Positions 11,920 through 21,471 of a stretch of DNA of 64,000 bases are shown piece after piece (position 1 is the stretch's first letter; the number at the start of each line of letters is the position of its first letter). Below the pieces are notes generated by a model, which made no database searches, had not been told where the DNA came from, and was given only the letters and a program-made list of their open reading frames with translations. The stretch spans positions 28,883,232 through 28,947,231 of the forward strand of contig CM070599.1 in assembly GCA_036346395.1 (NCBI GenBank), given 5' to 3'. The DNA comes from Hsuehochloa calcarea (taxonomy: Eukaryota; Streptophyta; Magnoliopsida; Poales; Poaceae). Both the position numbers and the translations under genes were made by a program.

Positions 11920-12972
11920 AAGGTTGCCCGTTAGGTAATTTCGCTTATCCCTTTGTGAGTTTTGTTCCATCACCTAGAGTCCGTAAAATTGCCCTACAAA
12001 AAATTTTAGATCATAATTATTCCACCGTCCAAACCACTTTGTGCCTTCGCCCGTTGTTGAATTCGAGTCCATCGTCTTGTCTTTGTTGCTGGTCTAGTCG
12101 TCGTAATCAGTTTCTAGCGCCGAGTCTTTGCCGTGTCGATCATCTAGACACCCCCAATACACCACAACACCACCCCCATACGACCACCTAGATTCGGTTT
12201 CCACCTGGTCGAAACGACGCGCTGGTCGGATTCGACCAACCACTTGTGTCCAATAACCCATTTATTATCTTGTTGCTCTTTGACACCCCACCAGGTCGAA
12301 AACAATCGATCGGTCGGATTTTTTTCCATAACTAAAGTTCAGAGAGAGAGAGAGAGAGAGTATCTTTTAATTACCTTTTACCCGCTCTCCTGAAAAAGTT
12401 TGTGACCCATATATATCCATAGAATCGTAAAAGGGTTTTGAAGAGTTTTGAGTCAAGGTCACATTCGCAAAAAAAAAAAAGAGGAAACCCTAGGTTGGGT
12501 TTTTGCAGTCCAAAAAAACAGAAAGAAAGAAAGAAAGAAAGCAAAGAGTGCAAAAAAAAAGAAGAAAAGAAGAAGGAGTTGCTTTGTGATTTTGGATCCG
12601 ATTGTGTTTGTATCTACCCTATCCTTCCGCTTGCTTGAGCTAGTTCTAGGAGCAGCGCTTGGGCGACAAGAATCGTGATTTAGTCATGTGGACTTTTATT
12701 CGCCTTTGCTAATCTGATTTCATTATTGCTATTCCTTGCTACTAAACATTGCCTATCCGAGCTCCACATACTTTCGGCCCTCAGATTGGATCCTCGCATT
12801 CGCCTCCGCCGTGATCGTACATCCCACCTTCACCGATTAGACCACCTGCTGCAATTTGGTAAGAAACTCATAAGAGTTTGGTAAGACGCTTGAGAGTGTG
12901 TGATTCCACCCTCCAACCACCTAATAGTGATAGGGATAATACCTTTGTGTTGTCTTTTGTCTCCTACTAACC

Positions 12973-14123
12973 ATGTCAGGTGAAGGATTGGATGCGCAAG
13001 AGTGTATTTTGAGGGAAGAGCTCATGACGCTATTGGATGAACAACGCACTAACGTTAATGAGGACATCGACATGAAGCTTCAAGCTACCACGATCACATT
13101 ACAACGTTCAATCAACGATAGTATTGCGGCGCTCACTACACGCCTCGAAAGAATGGTGAATCGACCACCAAACGTTGGTCGTGTGGAACCTCATGGTGCA
13201 GCCCATGACCATGAGTTTGATAATGATAGTGAGATGCACGACCACGACGCCTTTGATGCGCGACAACGGAACCGGCCGAACTTCAACCGTCAAGGTATGA
13301 GAGGTAACAATTTTCAGCAACATAATGCCCACGATGATCCATATGCTAAAGTCAAATTCACTATACCATCTTTTGCGGGTGCTTATGATGCAGAAATATA
13401 TCTAGATTGGGAGATGACGGTAGAACAAAAATTGAATGCTCACTTAGTTCCTGAAGTGCATAGAGTTAGGCAAGCCACAAGTGAATTTAAAAACTTTGCC
13501 ATCATTTGGTGGAATAGGGTTTGCACCGAAGGATTAGCGCCTACTACGTGGGATGGTTTAAAGGTTGCTATGCGTAACAGATTTGTCCCACCTTCTTTTA
13601 AACGTGATTTGCGTAATAAATTGCAGCGCTTAAATCAAGGTAATAGATCCGTAGAAGAATATTATTAGGAGCTACAAATTAGCATGTTGCGTTGTGATAT
13701 TATTGAGGATGAAGAAGCTGCAATAGCACATTTTTATGGAGGATTAAGACGTGAAATTCAGGACATAGTGGATTACAAAGAATACAATAGTGTCCCTAGA
13801 TTGTTCCAACTTGCATGTTTGGCAGAAAAAGAATTGCAGGGACGACAACAGAGGCCAAGGAACAATTTTGGTAGCATGTCTACACCACGACCAGTGTCGG
13901 GGCAAGCCAAAACACCCCCACTATCAGCTACACGGTCTCGCTGCCCCTCCTCGAGTAGGGTGCGTTCAAGAAGACCTCCGACCACATCACGTGCACCCGA
14001 GGTAAGCAAACCTACTAGTGTATGTGCTCCACCAAGAGTTCTTCCTCGGTTGCTTCCACTGGTCGTACCACCGGGATTATTTGCCACCGTTGCAAGGGAA
14101 TAGGACACGTCATGAAGGACTGC
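12973..14123 (+). pseudogene. gag of the nested gypsy element
   Basis: Nucleocapsid polyprotein. The frame opens at ATG 12973 (MSGEGLDAQE), has a coiled, charged N-terminus and a capsid-like middle (YLDWEMTVEQKL, WWNRV, WDGLKVAMRNRFVP, RLNQGNRSVEEYY). An in-frame TAG at 13666-13668 then interrupts it. The same frame resumes (ELQISMLRCDIIEDEEAAIA) to about 13850, and a frameshift lies before the zinc knuckle CHRCKGIGHVMKDC at 14082-14123 (CX2CX4HX4C, nucleic acid binding). One nonsense and at least one frameshift make it non-functional. A long A/G-rich 5' untranslated leader (12340-12600) precedes it. Confidence 0.9.
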
Positions 14124-14349
14124 CCAAGTCAATGAGCATACCTTACCACTACAGACGGTGGATATGTAAGTACTAGTGATATTGATGATGAATATGTACT
14201 TGCAAACTAACATTGCAGTGGAGGAGACGAGATGCAGAGCGGTGATCTTGATGGTGTAGAGGAGCAAGTAGTCATTGACTGACCGAGTATCATATGAGCC
14301 TTGTTGCGCAACGAGTGCCGGCGCACAAGTGGAGAGAGCGGAGCAAAAT

Positions 14350-14712
14350 CAACGGCATAACTTGTTTCAAACAGATTTCTTGTGAAGGACAGAGTCTCAT
14401 GAGTCATCGTTGATGGAGGAGTCTGCAACAACCTTGCAAGCTCCGAGATGGTCGAGAAGCTTGGCTTGACCACACAACCCCACCCACGTCCCTACTACAT
14501 CCAATGGTTCAATTCGTGTGGTAAGTTAAAGTTAAACAAAGTTGTGAACGTGCAATTTTCAGCTGGTAATTACAAAGATAGTTCTGACTTTGATATAGTA
14601 CCGATGCAAGCCTGCTCTTTATTGCTCAGAGGCCTTGGATATATGATAATGATGTTTTGCACCATGGTAGAGCTAATACCTACTGTTCTTACACAAGGGC
14701 AAGAAGATTAAG
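14350..14712 (+). pseudogene. Aspartic protease domain of pol
   Basis: The retropepsin active site reads V-D-G-G-V-C-N-N-L-A-S, with the DGG codons at 14412-14420 where DSG or DGG is usual, followed by EMVEKLGL and PYYIQWFNSCGKLK. This is the polyprotein-cleaving domain between gag and RT. The frame is open from about 14370 to 14711 and is cut off from gag and RT by stops. Confidence 0.75.
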
Positions 14713-15059
14713 TTATTGCCTTTGACACCGGTGAGATTTTGAAAGATGAAGAAGAGCGCTAAAAATAAAAGAAACACCGATAAGCATGATTCGAAAATCG
14801 CAAGTAGCAAAACGTGTATTCCCACCTAAAAGGGAGAAAGTGGCGTCTAGTCCTAAGTCCGAGGGGATTAAATTGAAGGGATGTGTTATGATTGCCACTA
14901 AATCGAACTTGCTAAAATTTGTGATAATGAGTTGCCATGCTATGCTTTGATATGCAAAATGCCTTATACTCGCTGAGGATATAGCTAGCTCTTTGCCTCC
15001 TCTATTGCTAACCTTTTGCAGGAGTATGTGGATGTATTCGGTGAGGTACCCCTGGATTA

Positions 15060-15835
15060 CCACCTATTCGAGGGATAGAGCATCAAATTGATTTGATCTC
15101 GGGAGCGACTTTGCCAAAGCGTCAGGCTGCATATAGGACCAATCCAGAGGAGACTAAGGAAATTCAGCGACAAGTCCAAGATCTTCTGGACCATGGGTAC
15201 GTAAGAGAAAGCCTTAGTCCTTGTCTTTGTTCCAGTTCTTTTGGTTCCTAAGAAAGACGGTAGTTGGCGTATGTGTGTTGATTGCAGAGCCATTAATAAC
15301 ATTACTATAAGGTATCGTCATCCTATCCCAAGGCTAGACGACATGCTAGATGAATTGAGTGGTTCTATTATTTTCACGAAGATTGACTTGCGGAGTGGTT
15401 ACCACCAGATTAGAATGAAATTAGGAGATGAATGGAAAACTGCTTTTAAAACTAAGTTCGGATTATATGAGTGGTTAGTGATGCCTTTCGGTCTAACTAA
15501 TGCACCTAGTACTTTTATGCGTTTGATGAACGAGGTTTTACGTCCTTTCATTGGAAAATTTGTGGTGGTTTACTTTGATGATATCTTGATTTATAGCAAG
15601 TCACATGAGCTACATTTGAATCATATACGTGCTGTTTTTAATGCTTTGAGAGACGCACGTTTGTTTGGTAACCTCGAGAAGTGCACCTTTTGCACCGATC
15701 GAGTTGCGTTTCTTGGATATGTTGTGACACCACAGGGAATTGAGGTGGATGAGACAAAGATTGTAGCCATCCAAAGTCGGCCGACGCCGACCATCGTGTG
15801 TCACAGTGCGGAGCTTCCACGGCCTTCTTTGGATT
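15060..15835 (+). pseudogene. Reverse transcriptase domain of pol
   Basis: RNA-directed DNA polymerase. After IEHQIDLI and TNPEETKEIQRQVQ, the palm and finger motifs follow: VPKKDGSWRMCVDCRAIN, RHPIPRLDDMLDEL, FTKIDLRSGYHQIRM, MPFGLTNAPSTFMRLMN, and the catalytic YFDDILIYS (YFDD at 15571-15582). FLGYVVTPQGI closes the domain. It is intact over 15241-15790, then two frameshifts near 15800-15835 separate it from RNase H. The conserved aspartates are all present, so decay is by frame loss and not by loss of catalytic residues. Confidence 0.95.
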
Positions 15836-16988
15836 CTATCGGCGTTTTGTGCGGGATTTCAGCACCATTGCCGCACCATTGAATGAATTGACAAAGAAAG
15901 GAGTGCCTTTCCAATGGGGACCTGCACAAGAGAGGGCATTCAACTTGTTGAAAGAGAAGCTCACCCAAGCACCCCTATTCCAACTCCCTGATTTTGGTAA
16001 GACTTTTGAGATTGAATGTGACGCTAGCGGGATTGGAATAGATGGTGTATTGATTCAAGAAGGTAAACCGGTTGCATATTTTAGCGAGAAACTAAATGGG
16101 CCTAGTTTGAAATACTCCACCTATGACAAAGAATTGTATGCTTTAGTTCGTGTGCTTCAAACTTGGCAACATTATTTATGGCCCAAAGAATTTGTTATAT
16201 ATTCTGATCATGAATCGCTAAAACATATTAGAAGTCAAGCTAAACTGAATAAACGACATGCTAATTGGGTAGAATTTATTGAGTCGTTTCCATATGTCAT
16301 AAAGCATAAGAAAGGTAAGGACAATGTGATTGCTGATGCGCTCTCTAGACGTTATACCATGTTATCTCAACTTGACCATAAGATTTTTGGTTTGGATGCC
16401 ATTAAGAGTTTATATGTCACTGATTTGGACTTTAAGGAAGTGCTTGAACATTGTAAAGAAGGGAAGATATGGAATAACTATGTGATGAGTGATGGTTTGA
16501 TCTATCGTGCTAACAAGCTATGCATTCCAGCTAGCTCTGTTCGTCTTTTATTGTTACAGGAGGCACATGGAGGAGGTTTGATGGCGCATTTTGGAGCAAA
16601 AAAGACAGAAGATGTGCTGACCACCCACTTCTTTTGGCCAAAGATGAGGCGTGATGTCGAGCACTACGTGGCTCGCTGCACTACATGCAACAAAGCTAAG
16701 TCCCGTCTCAATCCACATGGACTTTATATGCCTCTTCCTATTCCTAGTGCCCCTTGGGAGGATATTTCTATGGATTTTGTTTTAGGATTGCCTAGGACAA
16801 AGAGGGGGAGAGATAGTATATTTATCGTAGTGGATCGATTTTCTAAAATGGCACATTTTATATCTTGTCACAAGAGCGATGATGCTACAAACATAGCTGA
16901 TTTGTTTTTCAGGGAAATCGTTCGCTTACATGGAGTGCCCAATACTATTGTCTCGGATCGCGATGCGAAGTTTTTGAGCCACTTTTGA
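15836..16988 (+). pseudogene. RNase H and integrase (N-terminal and core) of pol
   Basis: The RNase H part has ECDASGIGIDGVLIQ, STYDKELYALVRVLQ and IYSDHESLKHI, carrying the acidic catalytic residues and ending at DNVIADALSRR. The integrase part has the HHCC zinc finger (EAHGGGLMAHFG, then FFWPKMRRDVEHYV, then CTTC) and the first two residues of the DDE triad in ISMDFVLGLP and VSDRDAKFLSHF. A TGA at 16986-16988 replaces the tryptophan normally found after SHF. The frame is otherwise continuous for almost 400 codons, which is long for a dead element and implies modest age. Confidence 0.95.
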
Positions 16989-17984
16989 GATCGCTTTGGA
17001 ATAAATTGGGGACAAAGTCTGCTGTTTTCTACTACGTGTCATCCCCAAACCGATGGACAAACGGAGGTTGTCAACCGCACGTTATCCACCATGTTGCGGG
17101 CTGTTTTAAAGAAGAACTTGAAGATGTGGGAAGTGTGTTTATCGCATATTGAGTTTGCTTACAATAGGTCAAGACACTCCACCACCAAGGTAAGTCCGTT
17201 TGTGTAGTGTATGGTTTTAACCCCCGTGCTCCTATTGATTTACTACCTTTACCAACCTCTGAAAAAATAAATCTAGATGCTAAGAAGTGTGCTGCATTTA
17301 TTCTCAAGTTGCATGAGACCACTAAAGAGAATATAGAGCGATGATTGAAAAGTATAGGGTTTTCGGAAATAAAGGTAGGAAAGTTGTCAAAATAGAACCA
17401 GTGATTTAGTTTGGGTTCATTTGAGAAAGGATAGATTTCCGGAATTAAGAAAATCAAAGTTGATGCCTAGAGCTGCAGGACCGTTTAAGATAATTAAGAA
17501 GATAAATGAAAATGCATATCAGTTAGAATTACCTGCAGATTTTGGGGTTAGCCCCACATTTAACATTTCAGATTTGAAACCATACGTGGGAGAAGAAGAT
17601 GAGCTTGAGTCGAGGACGACTCCAATTCAAGAGGGGGAGTATGATGACGACATCCCTCCTTCGGATACACGTACTACACAAGACCCTCCAGATTGGGGTG
17701 TTGGACTACAAGGTCCTATGACAAGAGCTAGAGCACGTGACTTAATCTATCAGGTAAAATCGTTTCTAGGGCTGAGTGTATTATTTGAGAACTCTATGAT
17801 GCTGCCTAATGGAGATGATTTACTTGTACTCAGAAATCTAGGTTTACGACCACTTCAAGAAGGCCTACGACCAGTTCAAGAAGGTCTACGACCACTTCAA
17901 GAAGGCCTACGACCAGTTCAAGAAGGTCCACGACCAGTTCCGCAGGGCCTACGACCACTTCAAAGAAGGCCTACGACCAGATGA
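16989..17984 (+). pseudogene. Integrase C-terminus, extending into the 3' LTR
   Basis: After the stop the integrase continues (TCHPQTDGQTEVVNRTLS, with the DDE glutamate), with frameshifts around 17190-17400. It then runs open from 17421 to 17984: RFPELRKSKLMPRAAGPF, NAYQLELP, FNISDLKPYVGEEDE. The frame crosses the PPT and the LTR start, giving GPMTRARARDLIYQ and then about six copies of a seven-residue unit LRPLQEG / LRPVQEG before the stop. A pol C-terminus in the LTR is known for CRM-type elements; the heptad-like repeat tail is unusual. Confidence 0.85.
17631..17641 (+). other. Polypurine tract
   Basis: GAGGGGGAGTA lies directly before the TGATGA start of the 3' LTR. This is the plus-strand primer site for reverse transcription and it fixes the LTR start. 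Confidence 0.9.
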
Positions 17985-18594
17985 CTCGTTGGGAGCACTC
18001 TACGACCGAGAGGCGAGCAGCAACTCGTTGGACACAATCTATGACCAAAGATAGCATGGACTCCTCAAGACCACCCTAGGACCAGTCCTACGACTAGATC
18101 TTCGACCAGAAATACGCGACACAAGGTGCTGCGTCACCGTTTTGGAAACTAATAAGACTTTGTAAACGTGACGAGATCGAGTCCAGTTGTGTACGCCTCA
18201 TCCCACGGCCAAGACAACCCTAGGTCGACCTCCTCACGCCCCCTATATATATACAAGATCCGCCATAGTTTAGAGGCGGGTTTTTCTTAGATTATTCTGC
18301 CAATTGCAGTTTCGCCGATTATCGGTTTGAGGAACCCCACTTGTAAACTTCATCCATATCCGCAATACAATTCAGATTGCATCTACCTTATTCTTGTGAG
18401 TTGCTTCGATTGCTTGCAGGAACCATAACCTTCGTGGTAAGGTCGATCGCGTGCAAGCGTGGTCGATAACGGCAGGCGTGCGGGTGTAGCGAATTGCGAG
18501 GTGACGATCTGTTGGTCGGAAGCCTCAAAGCGTCAACGTCCTCACGACGAACCAAATCGAACCTATCGGAAGATCGGGCCGCCGTGACTCATCA
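17642..18594 (+). repeat. 3' LTR of the nested gypsy element
   Basis: 953 bp, TGATGACGACATCC to GACTCATCA. Compared with the 5' LTR it keeps a better array of 21-bp units (about 17846-17985) and the coding frame of the integrase tail. The TATA box is at 18244-18253. The right flank returns to the outer gypsy LTR. Confidence 0.92.
17846..17985 (+). repeat. 21-bp tandem repeats in the LTR
   Basis: About six alternating units of cgaccacttcaagaaggcct and cgaccagttcaagaaggtct. The 21-bp length keeps the frame, so the units are read as LRPLQEG / LRPVQEG in the pol tail. The 5' LTR copy (11190-11320) is degenerate and loses frame. Confidence 0.9.
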
Positions 18595-21471
18595 GTCTAC
18601 GTCTTTATCCAAATCTTAATCCCGCTCGAGTCGTTGTTTCTTCGGGACTCCAACTTCTAAGTACATGATAATCGATCAAAAACCAAATAAATCCAAAGAA
18701 CTTCAAGAGACCAATTAAATTCAATTGAGCTTAAATAAGTTTTGCTATGATCGAGATTATGAGAGAAGATTTAGCGGATGAGGGATGTTTGACAAAGTCA
18801 AATGATACTTGAGCGAAAAGGAAAAACGGTAGAGAAACCCCGCCGGGAAGGAAAACAAGGAAGGATCAAAGTTGAATGAGCATTTATAGAAATATTCCAC
18901 TTCGGGTTTGGAAGATGGCAAGATATCACCGATCGAGGAAGGGTTGTAGCTTGAGCTTGAATTCGAAAGCTTCTTTAGTTATTGGATATTTATTAAGGAA
19001 GTTTCGTGAGTTGGGTTAGACTTACGATGGATGTGAATCTAAAAGAACACTGAACATCATTTGAAGAGCATTAAAACTAGAGATTAGGGTGTGAGTTCAA
19101 CTAGCGAAGAGTATGATTTTTTATTTGTCGAGTTAAACTTGGAGTCCATATTTTATCAGAGTTCCCTTCTTAAGGTTGTGTTTCGAACAGTCGATACATT
19201 AATTATTCTTAAAATACCACCGGTGATTTAAATCCAGAGATAAAGATAGGATGACTGATATTTGGGCAAGATTATATTTTCGGCAAGACTTCAAATTTAA
19301 ACTGTATTTTAAATTAGATGGCAAAGGCATATTGATTAATTACTTCCTCTTTAATTTATTTGCGGCTTACACAGGGTTGTGCATATAACCATGTATTAGT
19401 TATATTTAAGATAAATATAAAGGACTTAAGATTTCAAAGATTCTTTTTTCTTAATTATTAAATTACCACTTTAAAGGTCTTCATGATTTTTGGGACAAGG
19501 AGAGGATACTTGATCTTTTTGCCGGGCTTATATTTACATTGGTTATTTGGACCAAAGAATATTGATAAGATTTGCAAGTTAATAATTAATTCAAGTTTCT
19601 AGAGCAAGATATTGAGGGCATCATAAATAATCTCGAATAGCTTTTAAATTCGATTTCCCAAAATTGCAATTTGAGTCCTTGCATCTAATAGTTTTGAGCA
19701 TTAGTGGATAATTAGTTAAAATAATTTTTATCAAATAACTAAACATTATTTACAAAGGGATTGATATTTGAACGTTATTTGCACGACTTCAATTAAGAAG
19801 ATGTAATGGGTGAACTAACCGGCTGCCTCCTGCTAGCTCTTAAAAAGAGACGCAACACACAGGGGGACAGCACACAGGGAGAACAGAGGAAGGGAGGAGG
19901 CGCACGGGCGGCGGGCCTACCGGCGGCGGACGACGACTGGAGGGGTGGCGAAGGCCAGCCAAACGGGTGGCCGAGTAGGGGAGGAGGTTAAGGGAGGCGG
20001 CGTTTGGGGCGGGCAATGAGGAGGAGGCTGGCGGGGGAGACGGACGGCGTGGCGGCCAAATGGAGGCGACGGCGGCCGGAGAGAGGAGAGAGGAAAAGGA
20101 GGCGAGCATGAGCATGAGGGAGGGGAGAGGATGCTCACCAAGCGGTCGGTGGAGGCAGAGGTGCGGAGCGGGCCGGTGATGAGAGCCAGGGGCAGCGCGG
20201 GGTGGCTCACGGCGGCGGTGGCCTAGGGCGGCGGGGAGGCTTGGCCGACAGTTGGGAGAGATCATAGGCGTCGAGGAGGTGCTCTAGCTCCGAGGAATTG
20301 GCCCGTGGAGTGCCGAGGAGGAGATGGCGACAGTGGAGCTCCAATTGGCCGACAATGGGGATGAACGGTGTTTTGGTGAAATCCTGCGCCCAAAAGAGAA
20401 ATCGAGAGGGAGAAAGAGGTCCTCGGGTCCTGGGACACCCGGTGACGGCGGTGGCACGGGGAGAGCTTTGCCGGAGCGGCTAGACGACGTCGGGGGTGCG
20501 GCGGCCGAAGGGGAGCTGCGGGTGCTTTGCCTTCTCGGTGCTCCTAGCGACTAAGACAAGGAGCAAGGTGGGGACAGGAGGTAAGGGGGAGGTAGGGGCC
20601 CCTTATAGCCAAGGTGGAGGAGGAGCCTTGATGGACGGGCGGCGCTCAGTCCCAAGGGCGGTGTCAGCGCGGCTCGCAAGGACGGGGGCATGTGCGGGAG
20701 CTCTCTAGCGACGCGAAGACATGGACGACCCAGGCGACGACTTGGAGGGTCGGGCAAGGGTGCTTGCAGGGCGTGAGGTGGCGATGGTGAAGTGACGGAC
20801 GAGAAAGGGTGGCTCGCAGCGGCTCACGTCTTGGCGAGGGCACGGGGGCATGCTCTGGAGCGGTGTGGATGGCCGGAGGTGACAAGGCGACACGACAGGC
20901 GGTGGCAGGCGCGTGCTCACAGCGGGGTGGACGTGCATTGTGTGGACCGGGCGTAGCGATGGCACGGTGAGTAGATGAGGCTGCGACGGCGACTTGACAT
21001 GGCCTTGCTGATGCGAGCAGCGACTTGCGCGGCCGGTGCAGACGGTCTCGGTGGCGGGAGTAGGTGGCGGAGGCGACGCGGCAAGTGGGTGCTGCAGGCA
21101 GGCACGGGAGCGGCGTCACTAGGCGTGGAGCGCACGGGGCGGCTCGGTTGGCTTGGCCAGGGGAGAAAAAGGCAGGGGGATGGAGTCGGGCCAATTGGGC
21201 CGAAAGGGGGGAGGGAAAAAGGCCGGCTTGGGCCGGGCCAAGGAAGGGAAGAAGTGGGCTGAGCCCAAGAAAGAAGAGGGCAAAATTTGATAAGAAACCC
21301 AAATTTTGAAAAATGGAGAATTCAAATTCAGGAATGGCAAAGAAGTTTGAAACACAAACCAGAGCTTAGCTAGAAGCTAGAAGATTATGAGAATATAAGG
21401 TAATTTGAATTAAGATTTTACAAATCAAGAGTCAAATTATTATTATTATTATTTACCATCCGACTGTTACA

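Larger units (their letters stand above)
10990..18594 (+). mobile_element. Ty3-gypsy LTR retrotransposon, nearly complete, CRM-like
   Basis: Complete in structure: 5' LTR, PBS, gag with zinc knuckle, protease, RT, RNase H, integrase, PPT and 3' LTR, totalling 7,605 bp. Both LTRs start TGATGA and end CATCA. Flanks are TTCTA (10985-10989) and GTCTA (18595-18599), a target duplication with one mismatch. The domain order RT-RNase H-integrase places it in Ty3-gypsy. The pol frame reads through the PPT into the 3' LTR with a PMTRARARDL motif. That layout is known for centromeric (CRM) elements, so CRM affiliation is my inference. It is dead: stops and frameshifts break gag and pol. Confidence 0.9.
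9268..21471 (-). mobile_element. Gypsy-type LTR, interrupted by a nested 7.6-kb element
   Basis: On the minus strand it begins TGTAACAGTCGGATGG at 21471. It runs through a GC-rich body (19806-21300) and an AT-rich part (18600-19800), and resumes at 10989 after the nested element. The end homologous to the 856-bp solo LTR is reached near 9267. ACCCA occurs at 9263-9267 and again at 21472-21476, exactly at the two limits, so a solo-LTR insertion with a 5-bp target duplication is likely. Without the insert the LTR is about 4.6 kb. The final 20 bp seen in the related copy (agtctgaca end) are missing, so the left limit is less certain. Confidence 0.6.

Noticed and set aside
12345..12361. (AG)n run as a functional element
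   Set aside because: Plain microsatellite in the retrotransposon leader.
12438..12678. Lys-rich frames with KKQKERKK runs
   Set aside because: Encoded by A/G-rich leader of the nested gypsy element; low complexity.
19806..21302. Many long frames, including one of 212 codons on the minus strand
   Set aside because: Same GC-rich LTR body as at 5260-6060; low complexity and open on both strands.
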